DNA of 64,000 nucleotides. It comes from Ricordea florida. Taxonomy: Eukaryota > Cnidaria > Anthozoa > Corallimorpharia > Ricordeidae. The stretch covers positions 9,929,484-9,993,483 of the forward strand of contig OX453286.1 of assembly GCA_949710005.1 (NCBI GenBank). The letters run 5' to 3'. Positions 11,430 to 22,100 of this stretch are shown one piece after another (within the stretch, counting starts at the first letter, position 1; every line of letters starts with the position of its first letter). A program made the position numbers and the translations under genes. The notes under the pieces are model-generated. The model was not told where the DNA came from, searched no databases, and saw nothing but the letters and a program-made list of their open reading frames with translations.

Positions 11430-13938
11430 TTAACAAATTACAGGACAAAAGCCGGCCCATTTTTTATTAAATTGATTTAAAGTATTATTCTTAGTGCAAA
11501 TGTATTTTTCTGTTTCAAATTTGATTTTGATCTTTATCTTAAAGCCAGCAATGCGTGGAAGAATTTGAGATCTTCTGCTATCCCAGAGGTATAATTTGGC
11601 TATCAACAGGAGATAATTAAGTAGGGGACATTCTAAATCTACTATTCCCAGTAAAACATCCTTTAAAGTAAGGTGAAAGAATTCGTTTGATAGCGAGTAG
11701 AAGTAAAATTCAAAATCTTTCCAGAAAAGCTTTGTGAATACACAGTCGAAAAGAAGGTGTCTTAAGGTTTCCGAATTGAACTTACAAAAGGAACATTTGT
11801 CGTCTGTGATAAATCCTATCTTACATAATTTAGTATTAGTATAAAGTATAGAGTTTAGAACCTTATACTGAAAAGCCTTAACATATGCCTCAGAGCAGAT
11901 AATGTGCGGCAGGAGAAACGCTTTTTCAAGTTGATCAACGCTTAAGTTGAAATCACGTTTAAGAACTAATGAATAAGTAGAAAATTGTGCTTTTTTACTT
12001 ATAATCAGTGCATAATAGTGTTTCGATTTTTTCGTTAAAATATCAAAACTATTGTTTTTAATAATCAAAGAGGGTGTCGTTTCCCTGAAGGTTTGACTAT
12101 TGTTTTTGGAGTATGATTTTAATTTTAAGTGGGGCGGTACTGCGTGTCTGAGACCTGCCCACGCTAAAAAATTTGCCCTTTCAGTGTCTTTTGCGATGAT
12201 GTGATAAGACTCTGTGATATTTAAATCGAATCGAAGGTCGGTGACATAATTGACACCGGACTCAAAAAGAGTTTTGTAGAATATTGGTTTGTTGTCTATA
12301 CGAATGCCTTTGTTATTCCATAATATTTCTAGCCATTGTTTCTCTGTCGAAAACGCTTCTCGGAAATCTGCCCACCATTGAAGCAGCTCAGTATAAAAGT
12401 TTGAAGAGATTGGCAGATCTTTTAAATCATAATTGCAAAGAAATAAGAACAGGCCACCGAAACTTTTTAACTTTCGTATAGGGGAGCAGGGTTGGCGCAG
12501 TGGTGAGATCGCTCGCCTTCCACCAATGTGGCCCGGGTTCGATTCCCGGCCCCGGCGTGATATGTGGGCTGAGTTTGTTGGTTCTCTACATGCTCCGAGA
12601 GGTTTTTCTCCGGGTTCTCCGGTTTTCCCCTCTCCGCAAAAACCAACATTTGATTTGATTTGTGCTTTACAGTGTCCCCAATTAGTACGTCAGTGCTAGA
12701 TATAGTTGACACTCAAATAAAGTTCATTATTATTATTATTAGTATATGCTGCAAGTAGTGCTTCCATGGGCCATCATTTTCGCTAAAAATTCTCCTTAAC
12801 CAGGCGAGTCTTAATGATTTAATCATCGTTTCTAAATCAATCATTTTTAAACCACTTTTTTATAGTCATTTATTGCTGACAAACGTGTGACTTTGTCTAC
12901 TTTCCAAAAAAATTTAAATATCAGTCGGTTTAGCTCTTGGATCACTCCCTGGGGGATGGTCAACAGCGACGACACATAAACAAATTTTGGAATAATTAAC
13001 GATTTTATTACGGTTACCTTCCCATAAAGAGAAAGACCCCTTAAAGACCAGATATTTACGAGTTTTTTAACGTTGTCCAGTTTTTCTATAAAATTTTTCT
13101 CTTGCAGTAATTTCGTATCATAAGAGTAATATACACCTAAGGCTTTAATCGGCTCATCAGGCCATTTAATGCCAAGGGGTTTCGTTTTATTTTCTTTCAA
13201 AGATCCAATCCACATTCCTTCAGTTTTAGTGAGATTAATTGCCAGACCTGAGAGCTTCTCAAAGTTAGCTAGCAGTCTGAAAAGAGCTTGAGCCGAGGCG
13301 ATGTCTGAAAGGACTGCAGTGGTGTCGTCTGCGTATTGAAGCAACTTTGTCTCATTCTTACCGATAGCGATACCATTGATCATCGAATTCTGTCGAATTG
13401 CAATAGCCAACGTTTCAACCGCCAAAACGAAAAGATATGGAGAGAGTGGATCTCCTTGTCTAACTCCTCTTTCAATTTTAAAATAACTTGAGGTGATACC
13501 ATTGTTGATAACACAACTTTGTATGTTTTCAGAGAAAGTCTTTACCCATCGAACGAAATTGGGACCGAAATTAAATGCCTCTAAGCAGTTTTGAAGAAAA
13601 TTCCGTTCCAAGCTATCAAATGCCTTATGAAAATCTATAAAAATCAATAAACCGGAGGTGTTTTCCTTGGCTGTGTAGTCCATTATGTCGAAAATCGATC
13701 GTACTGTTTCCCCTATATAACGATCCTTTATAAACCCAGTTTGATTATGGTGGATGATGCTTTGCAAGACATTTTTCATTCTCGTGGCTATAACTTTCGA
13801 CATGATTTTTGCATCAACATTTACCAGAGAAATCCGACGCCAGTTTTCCAAAAAGGAGCGGTCTTTTCCTTTCTTTTCAATAAGTGTTATGACCGCTTGT
13901 TTTTGAATGAATTGTACAATCAACACCTTTATTGACAA
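11430..13938 (-). pseudogene. L1-like ORF2: reverse transcriptase and C-terminal region, interrupted by a SINE
   Basis: Reading from 13938, the protein opens with the RT motif-0 region (ENWRRISLVNVDAKIMSK), then LIFIDFHKAFDSL, GVRQGDPLSPYLF and the catalytic YADD box, followed by thumb-like sequence (RGLSLYGKVTVIKSLIIPK). A one-base shift near 12862 moves to the frame MIDLETMIKSLRLAWLRRIF. The SINE at 12481-12741 interrupts the next stretch; the frame is continuous across its 5-bp target duplication. The tail to 11430 has CSFCKFNSETLRHLLFDC, the cysteine/histidine motif typical of L1-clade C-termini. Full-length ORF2 would also have an endonuclease, which is largely deleted here (see 13920-14113). 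Confidence 0.85.
12481..12741 (+). mobile_element. tRNA-derived SINE, nested in LINE ORF2
   Basis: The element starts ggggagcagggttggcgcag. It carries a pol III box A (TGGCGCAGTGG, about 12493-12503) and box B (GGTTCGATTCC, 12536-12546), a central body rich in CTCCGGTTTTCCCC-type sequence, and a 3' tail of ATT repeats. The 5-bp repeat gtata flanks it at 12476-12480 and 12742-12746. Removing the element plus one copy joins the LINE reading frame correctly. The SINE is therefore younger than the LINE insertion. Confidence 0.9.
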
Positions 13939-14113
13939 GAATTGCTACGCCACATGAATTAGAGCTGCCATGTGACATAACAATCTCACCTCCCCATTCA
14001 TTTTTCCAGCGCGTTTCTGAGCCTTTTTTTGAATGGGTTTCTTGTAAGAAAATAAAATCTGCCTTCTGTTTTCCTTTTCTTAAAGATACCTATGCCCCTT
14101 ACATTCAACGAAA
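13920..14113 (-). pseudogene. N-terminal fragment of LINE apurinic-type endonuclease
   Basis: From about 14113 the minus strand reads KLISLNVRGIGIFKKRK. After a one-base shift it reads ADFIFLQETHSKKGSETRW, the first two motifs of an L1-type endonuclease (LNVRGI and the catalytic-Glu-containing FLQETH). The homology stops near 13925 and the sequence jumps directly into the reverse-transcriptase motif-0 region. The rest of the endonuclease and the linker have been deleted. Confidence 0.75.
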
Positions 14114-14508
14114 TTAGCTTACAGTTACTAATGTTTTCTCGGCGAAGAATAGAGACGTCTCTGGGATCGCAGAAGAAAAAGAGGAAAGATTGTGTATATT
14201 AATTAGAAAGCGCTGACCTAGGTTTTTGTGGTTAATACAATTAAATAGTGGTAGCTGTAAGAAAACAGAATATTGCGATTTGCATATCGGCAAAACAAGG
14301 AACAGAATATTTGAGCAGTAAATGTACGAAAAAACTATGTAAATACGATAAAAACAGAGACGGCAAAGACTAACATATACATATACAAGTACACTGATTA
14401 AATTACACATAAAATATACTTAATCTGGGACCCGCTCCAGCCAAGACACTTCAAGTATTTTTGTAGCGGTAAGCCTGACGGCAGTCGATGATTAAATATT
14501 GACAGTTA

Positions 14509-16220
14509 TTAACCTGCTGGTCTGTATCTTTGGCCATCAATGTAAAGTTTGTCATAAATCAACTTTGCATTCTGCCCATTTTTCTTCGCATCCTTCATTA
14601 CTTTAATTAGTTCTTTCCGTACTTCAACGATTTCGGGTGGAAAATCCCATGTGGAGAAATTATGGACACGCACGCGCAATAAATAGGGGATTAAGATTGG
14701 GTAATCAAACAAACATGGCCGTCTCAAGAAGAGACTTTGTATGGACCAAAACAAAAAAAAACATTCTAACCTCTCACCGTTTCAATAATTGCACAATGTT
14801 GCATCTTTTCCGCGTCCACTATTCAGCTAACTCAAAATTGCCATAAGAAATAAGACACGGTAAAATATAATGATCACGGTTTTGTTCCAGAAAGAAAACC
14901 ACCAAAAGTCCACGAATCGCCCACATGTTGTCTCTAATTTCACAAAGAGGAGGCTTACTAAAATCCGGTTCCCAGCGATAGTAGAAGAGGTATCCAAAAT
15001 GTTGCATCTCTTTTTCCCTTTCCAAACGATGTTCGTTGAGTAACAACCAACAGAAATACTTCAAAACAAATATCTGCTGCGGTTTTGAGACTTATTTTCG
15101 CTTAAATTTGCGTTGCTAACTTCCCTCGAAAGCGTGACAGGAAGCGAATTTTCTACGAAGAAACGCATCACTCGAGCGTCTTTCCAGTGTTGCTTTTGGC
15201 CGCCATTTTCATCTTGAAAATGAAAACAATAAACTTTGTAACCGCTTCTCCTGGTTTCCAAGCTTCAAAGTTGCTTTCGATTTTCTTGACCGAGCAAATC
15301 TGGGACAATAAATGAACCTGCAAACAACTAACACGCAAGTATTGCTTCTATTAATTTCTTTATTTCAGAAGCAGTGGAAGCTACAACACACACACACGCG
15401 CACGTTGGCAAAACAAATAAGCTTATAACTTAAGCTTCATGACTCAAACTTACAACTCGTCCTTCCCGGCAAGATATAATACGTTCTACAGTAAAACGTC
15501 GTCCTCCCTCGATTGTTTCCGCCTCCGCTTCCTTTCCTGGGTGAAATCGGGGGTGGAAAGGCAGTCAAGCGCTTATCCAATGGAGAGCGAGAATTTCACT
15601 GGTTTGATTGGCAGGTCGCGGGAGCTCCTAAAATCAAACTCCTCCCCATCATGTCCACATTTCTCCACATGCTGTGAAATTCCATAAGTAGTACCAGCCA
15701 AAAGACGAGCTTTGGAGAGTATTCGTTCCTTATCTTTGTGAAAACTGAACTTTGCAATAATCGGTCGCGGCTTCTGGTCGTCCCTCATCTTACCAAGGCG
15801 ATGAGCCCTTTCCATGGATATCTCGCTGACCTCTTCTTTCATATTTAAATTCTGTTCCAGAAGGTTGTATACCAAAGTCTCCGATGTTGCACTAGATTCA
15901 TGGCGTTCTTCAGGAATATTATAGAAGATAAGATTGTTTCGCCTACTGTGACTTTCTAACTTTATCGCACGCTCTTTTTCAAGGCGGGAAGTTTTGGTCA
16001 GTTCGCTGACACTTTCCGTTAGCTGTGATAGTGACTTTTGTTGAGCGACCACTTGTTCGGTTAACGATTTTATGGTTGTATGCGCGAATTCTAGGCTTTC
16101 TTTTAGATCCGCGTTTTCCTTTTCTAAGACTTGTTGTTTCTCTTTGATTTCCTCGATGTCTTGAATTCGTGCTAACGCGATGTCGAATTTACGATTTATC
16201 TCTGCGAGGGCTTCGGCCAT
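14509..16220 (-). pseudogene. L1-like ORF1 protein, split by a DNA-element insertion
   Basis: The frame starts at 16220 (MAEALAEINRKFDIALARI). It encodes a long coiled coil (residues ~15-85), then an RRM-like segment beginning at LESHSRRNNLIFYNIPEE with ERAHRLG and RPIIAKFSFHKDKERIL, matching the layout of L1-type ORF1 nucleic-acid chaperones. The homology breaks after TTYGIS at about 15672 and resumes at 14648 with DFPPEIVEVRKELIKVMK, ending at the stop at 14509. The ~1.02 kb between is bounded by inverted repeats and is treated as a separate insertion. Confidence 0.8.
14649..15671. mobile_element. Non-autonomous DNA element inserted in LINE ORF1
   Basis: The block starts catgtggagaaat and ends atttctccacatg, an exact 13-bp TIR whose similarity extends imperfectly to about 20 bases (tggaca on both sides). 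It precisely interrupts ORF1 between TTYGIS and DFPPEI. Any target duplication is 2 bp or shorter. Several short open frames lie inside, but none shows a recognisable domain, so no gene is called. Confidence 0.7.
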
Positions 16221-16567
16221 GTTGGCTTCGGTGCTGACGCTGCATTCATCATCGGTCTGTGACCCTCTTGTTTTTCGTTTTCTTTTTCAACTTGACTCCT
16301 GACTTGATTCCGCGTTGTCTCCCTCCGCTTCTGACATTGTGCCCTGACCAATGGAGCAGTAATTCTAGGCCATTGGATCGAAAAACACAGAGCGCGAAGA
16401 AAAGCGTCTGTTCGCCACGGAAGCTCCCATCATCCCACCTAGATATGCGTACTTGCTTCGACGAAGCTAAGGGCAAGCGCTCGAAACGTTAGCACCTCCC
16501 TTTTCCCTTACGGTGGTATAACTTACTTTATCAATTCGCTTGATTATCCCCTTTTCTCGTATTTAGT

Positions 16568-16749
16568 AAATAAACCCCTTCCGGCGGCTGGTATATCGGA
16601 GGATAATGCCCGCGGCTGAGAGATTGTCCGAAAAATGAACAGTTGTTCGAGAAGCGAAGCTTCGAGTGTATATGTGAAATTTTGAGGACAATCTCTCAGC
16701 CAAGGGCATTATCCTCCCTTATACCAGTAAGCCAGGAAGGGGTTTATTT
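16568..16749. mobile_element. Fold-back MITE (~180 bp)
   Basis: The left arm (16568-16629: aaataaacccctt, then ggaggataatgccc and ctgagagattgtcc) is mirrored by the right arm (16686-16749). Arms are about 62 bases with scattered mismatches, and the loop is about 55 bases. There is no coding content. This is a typical long-armed hairpin MITE. Confidence 0.8.
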
Positions 16750-17631
16750 ATTTTATAACCCTCCGCGATCGTAAATTAATTTCTACTTTGTACGTGTTGA
16801 AGAAAAACAAGTCGTCTGACTGGGGATTCAGGCGACTGATGCAAACACTGCATGTACATTGATTGGTTAAAATTGTTTTATATAAACTGTGATTGGACCA
16901 GAGCTTGACAAGCTGTCATGTCAAACATACTCTCGCAACGCCCTTTACATGAAAATCTGGAAAACACGGCACTTTTGGTTTATTTTACCAACTGCTTTTT
17001 TCGAAAACAAGTCAAAGCAAAACATTTCCAATGGATTAGAACAGAAAATCCAACCATACCACTAATACTGCGAAAGAAATTACACCCATAAAACAGGGAA
17101 TTTGGAAAATATGGTGTAGTTGAAAGAATTGTTCGCAAACTTGGCTTTATTGTTGAATGGCGGGCGCCGAGGAGATCGAAGAAAAGAAAGGGTAGACGAA
17201 CTTTAGTCTAGTTGCAAGAACAGATTGAACTGACTGAACCGAATTCTTTTGAGCTATAAATCGAGCGATAGTATCGGATGACTCGAATAGTTGTTCTACA
17301 GTTAGTCGTGTACTGTACCACTGGAGCGATTTATCGTTTGCGTAGTTTATCGTTTTTGGCTTGGAAAAGTTTCTCAACCGGCAGCTTTAAAGACAAGGGG
17401 AAGTGTACCTTGTGCAAAACCAGCCTTTTTGCAATTTTCAGTGGGGAGATTTTCAAGAATTTGATTGCCCAAAGGTTCGTAACTTTTGCTCGCCTCCAGG
17501 CCAAAAACACCAGCAGCTTATTTGGATTTTCTGTTTTATCCGGAGCTACAATTGCGACTAGCTACTTTAAAATTACGATGCCACTGGATTATAAAAACGA
17601 GTTTATTGTAAAAAAAAACTTGAAAGAGACT
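16750..17631. other. No gene seen
   Basis: Open frames here (for example 17278-17661 on the plus strand) end inside the adjacent palindrome and have no domain signature. I see no RNA gene. Confidence 0.4.
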
Positions 17632-17705
17632 CAACCTCGTCCCCAGGGCTTTTCCCTTTGAAATTTCAAAGGGAAAAGCCCTGGGGACGAGGTTGGAAAG
17701 AGACT
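17622..17705. mobile_element. 64-bp perfect palindrome flanked by a 10-bp direct repeat
   Basis: Bases 17632-17695 form a perfect inverted repeat with no loop (outer sequence caacctcgtccccaggg, centre gaaatttc). The 10-mer gaaagagact occurs immediately on each side (17622-17631 and 17696-17705). The duplication shows that the palindrome was inserted as a unit, so it is a minimal snap-back element rather than chance symmetry. A 10-bp duplication is closest to the 8-10 bp made by hAT or Mutator-type transposases. Confidence 0.85.
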
Positions 17706-18065
17706 GACTTTGTTATGTTTTCTTGCAACTGAAAAATTGCAGGGCAAATATCCATGCGGCCGGGGTATATCGTCTGATACCCGTCCAGCTATTTGACACC
17801 ACGTGACCCAAAATAGCCAATAAGAAGGCACGAAAATTAATCGGTGGGTTATTGCGGGCCCAAGAGGGGCCCGCAACCCTAATCTTGACAGTGACCAGCG
17901 GATTGCGTTTTACGCGTGCGCGCCACGTTAATAACAGGCAAGCACAAAGCGGAAGTTCAAAATTTTGTTCTTCCACTAAGAACGATCGAAATGCAAATAA
18001 TGTGTCAATCACGACAGTTTGTCGTAACACCGGAAGAGAAAAATCCGTTCTCCAAGAACGATAAG

Positions 18066-18114
18066 AATGCGAAAAATGAGTCAATCTCACAATGCGAAAA
18101 ATGAGTCAATCTCA
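18066..18114 (+). repeat. 25-bp tandem duplication
   Basis: The unit aatgcgaaaaatgagtcaat plus ctcac is present twice in a row (18066-18090 and 18091-18114). It is a simple local duplication in non-coding DNA between the palindrome at 17.6 kb and the element starting at 18746. Confidence 0.75.
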
Positions 18115-18771
18115 ACAGATTGTCACATAAAATCGAGGCATGGAAAATTGCAAACGTTACGTTTTTGGGAAGTTGTTTTATAGGTGTTGCTTTTGAGACG
18201 ATTTGCTGTGATTGTGAAGATTTTTCAAGATCTATTTAAATTCATATTGCCGTGAAGATAAGATGAGTTGCGTTATATTTTATACTGTTCAGTTTTTGGA
18301 CGGTTAATTTTTCCAGTAAACCACTTTCACTTTTTGAAGGAGCTGTTTGATTTATTTCAATTTACGGAGCTGATCTACTACAACTCAATGCAAACTTCCC
18401 AAAAAACGTCCACACGAATTTACATTTTGTAACCTAAAATTATACACTCTCGTTCCAGTACCTTCCCTATTGATGCTATTGATGAAAGCTGAACAAATTG
18501 AAAACATCTTCAAAATCGATAAATAAACAAATCCTTTATCGTGCTTGTGCTATTATTTTCTTACCTTGTCTATTTCACAGCTCGTTTATGTTTATTAAAA
18601 AAAACATGTCTCACTTACACGGGTATTGAACTTGAAAATAAATGAATTTAAACGTGAAAAAGCAGGCTTCAAAAGCACACGTGATGCCGACATGTTCATT
18701 TCATGGCTCCGCATAATTAAAGGCGCGACAAGGAGAGGTGATTGTGAGGGTGTCAATGGGGTTAACTGCTT

Positions 18772-18866
18772 AGCGTATAAAGGCCTTTTTTCGCTATCGT
18801 AAGCGTATAAAGTACAAAATATTAGCTGACAAGCGTATAAAAGCATGTGATTTTTAAGCGTATATG
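18772..18866 (+). repeat. Left subterminal repeat array
   Basis: Three exact copies of agcgtataaa at 18772, 18802 and 18832, plus a variant (agcgtatatg) at 18857, lie directly inside the left TIR. The spacing of 30, 30 and 25 bases suggests phased protein-binding sites. Confidence 0.75.
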
Positions 18867-19158
18867 GAGCAAAGCCGACCAATACAAGTTAGAAATTGAT
18901 AAAAAAAGATAAACATTTTTTGAGAATAACAAGATAATTGTGAAATAAAAAAGAAAGAAATGTTTCTTGTCAATATTTACTTCGTTTAGACTTCGCCGTT
19001 ACCCCTTTAGCCGTTATATTGCCGTCGTATTGCTGTCATGATCTGTCATGGGGTCGATGTGACGTTTTTTCTCCGCGCCTGCATTCACCCTGCCTGCGGT
19101 TGTGTTTCTCAATCCCAGTCTCCTCTCTCCTTGTTTGCACGATCTTGCAAGACTTGCC

Positions 19159-22100
19159 ATGGCGTCCATTCATGGCATAATTACTTTATACAGAAACTCA
19201 GATGTCATAGACCGTTTTCGTTCTAGAATATTATTCAAGGAGGATATGCAAAGTTTAAATGTGTTTAGACGCCACTTAGATTCATTTCTCGGCTTGAAAG
19301 AGAAGGCTAAAGAGGTTGGGATAAGCGCTTACGAAATCAAATTGTTTCGACTCGCTCGAATAAAAACAGAAGGAGGAGAAAAGACAGAAAATTATGCAAT
19401 CTACACTCAAGATCAATGGGACATGGAGAGGCCACTACTTTTGGGAAGTTCGGGAAGTGAACTGAACGGTGGGTATCCATATTTGACATATTTGATCATA
19501 TTTGATCATAAATATTATTTGAGTTTTTCAAAGTTTGGACTTTTTGAATTCTCCATTTTATAATGACTGTGTTACTTATGAAGTTAAATGTTCAATGGTC
19601 TTTTATTGCAGTTCACGTGGTTGAAAAGATAACACTTCTTGGAACTGCTGGAAAGACTGTTGTTATTGAAATGAAAAGAAATAAAAGAAGCGAATGTGTT
19701 GAAACCACTAAAAAACCTCCAAAGGCCTTGCAAAGAAAGAGGAAAGCTGAAGCTGAAGAAGACAAACTTGTCAAAACCAAGATTCGCAAAGCAGAAACAT
19801 TTGCACGTAATGAACGACAGGAAAAGGAGATGAAAGAGTTTAATGCAGGTATGATGGTTACTTTAAGTCTTCGAGGGCTAAACGTTTTATCATATTTGGT
19901 CTACAAACTTCAAACCGTGGCTTTCTTAGATGTACAGCTTTTCTGTACGGAAAAGTCAGCACTAAATTATCGGAATTTATACCATTCCTTTTGCTAAACA
20001 TGATTTTTTTCTTTTTGTGGCAGAACTTCGGAAACTTGCTGGTAGCAGTGCCATTGACGAAATGCATGTTAAATGTGGATCGTGCAAAGAAACAAAAGTT
20101 ATTGCAGGAGACCGAAGTACTTCTGGGAAAGCACAACACTTCATCGCCAGTAAGTAGGCAAACGGTGTAACAGCAGATCTAGAATAATTTACTATCCTTA
20201 GGACACTTTCTATAGTCGCAATAGACCGTGTGCAGTCACAATCTTATTTTTATTCAAAGTTAGTATGGTGGCACGCATAACACGCGAGTTGCAAACACGA
20301 CAAGGGTCCGACAAGTGAGGGCGGAAGCCCACTCGAGTTGCACCCACTATCTTTGAAAAAATTATAATAAGAGACTGTTGGCAGTCTATAGTATCAACAA
20401 GAGGACATATCAGTACCTAATGTTGACTCTACAGATCAAAGTATTGAAGAGGATCTAACAAACATAGATGAAACGTATGTGTACTGATGTTTGGTCATGT
20501 TTCAGAGTTATTTAAAGATGCAAAAAAACTCAGCTATACAGTATTACAGTTCTTATAACTTAAGAAAGACTGGAACTAAACCTAATCATTAAATTAAAAA
20601 AAAAACAATTTGCACCAACTTGTTGGGTTGTTTAATTTGTGTCGTTATATAAATAAAGACATTTAAACCATAACAGAAATTGTAAATTATTTGTCTTATA
20701 TCTGGAAAGGGAAAAGGAAAACATGTGGCTATAAATAGCTCGTGCTCAGTGTTACAAGTTCATTCAGTATTGCTAATGCATCCATTTCAATGACTGGAAC
20801 GTTTCTGCATTACAGCTTTGATGAAACTTCGTTGTCTGCTACATATACTGGCCCTAGCCTAACCATGATGAGTGTACTGGAGAATCTGGAGACACTGAAG
20901 AGTGTAGGGGGAAAAATGAACAGAATTCTTTGCACATGGGATCTTTCTTGTCTTACTCAGGAGACATTTATAGCACCAAAGTTGACAAAGTTGAATCATC
21001 AGACGAAAGCAGCGACAGTCAGGAGAATGACGAGGATGATCTTGTTGTTTTTCCATGGTATGTTTCCCCTTTTGAAATTGAAATTTGTAGCTGAGATTCA
21101 GAAAGCGCCTAACTAGGGTTCTAACTATGTCACTTGATATTTGTTTTGTTTGTAGGTCATTGGCCTCCGCTGATCCTCTTGTTAACAGCCTAAACATTTT
21201 AATTCAAAGTGGAAAATTACCGAAAGATTGCATCTATTATAAGTTTGTTGACAATACAGTGCGATATGCACTTGTAGATTGGTCGAAGAAGAACGACTTT
21301 CAGTGGGATAAAAATGCTTTGGAGTTTTTCCAGAGTATTAAATATCTTGGTGGAGCAGCCACTGCAAAATTTGTGCGTGGTCCATGCCACCATGGAACAG
21401 GTAGAGGGGGCATCAAATTATTCAACTTTTCAGACGCAAATCTTGGTGGGCCATCCGATAATGCCCTAAAGAAAGTTCAGTCAGGATACACTCCCTTTAG
21501 CGGTGTGTTAAAATGCCTCTTGGAAGCTTTCCACGCCCTTGTGTTTGATGGTCCAAGTCCTTCAACTCCTGTTATCAAAACAAATCACGTTGAAACTGTA
21601 ACGTGTGTCATGGCAGTGGATGGTACTGCATTAAAGCCATGCATACAGTTTGATGATCGCCTTAAACTCTGTGTGGGGCTCTCAGAACCTGTTGATTTGG
21701 ATTTTATTACAAAACATCCCCAGTTGTCAAGTGGTGAATTAAAAGGCAAGTTTGTCACAGAAGCCGTTCCATACTTTCTCACAAGCACAGATATGAAAAA
21801 TGCAATGCCTGTGGCTGTAGAATATGCCACCAAGTCCAAAACTGGAGAGCAAGTGAAAGCGTCCATGGTTGAAAAAATTAGAAGAGTACAAGTGTGTCGT
21901 AAATGCTGCCACGATGCTAAGAGCAACAACCTAACTCTATCCTCAAGTGAAGATTATTGTAATGCTTATTGTGATGTATGTTGGACCACGGCGAAGGTGT
22001 GTACAGCCTGTGAAAGAATGGGACAAACTTCACACATTCCCGCCTTGCGCGCCTGTTCCCAGTGCCTGAATGGCAGGATCAAGTGCCAAAAGGTTGCAGT

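Larger units (their letters stand above)
11196..16453 (-). mobile_element. Full-length L1-like LINE insertion with 17-bp target-site duplication
   Basis: The 17-mer acctagatatgcgtact occurs at 11196-11212 and again at 16437-16453. Immediately inside the left copy is a T-run (11212-11220), the poly(A) tail of a minus-strand element. Between them on the minus strand lie, in order, a 5' UTR, ORF1 (from 16220), an endonuclease start (about 14113), a reverse-transcriptase domain (13938-12847) and a C-terminal CCHC-like region ending at 11430. The target duplications show that the whole block is one retrotransposition event that kept its 5' end. Later it gained a SINE (12481-12741) and a ~1-kb DNA element (14649-15671), and lost most of the endonuclease. 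Confidence 0.85.
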
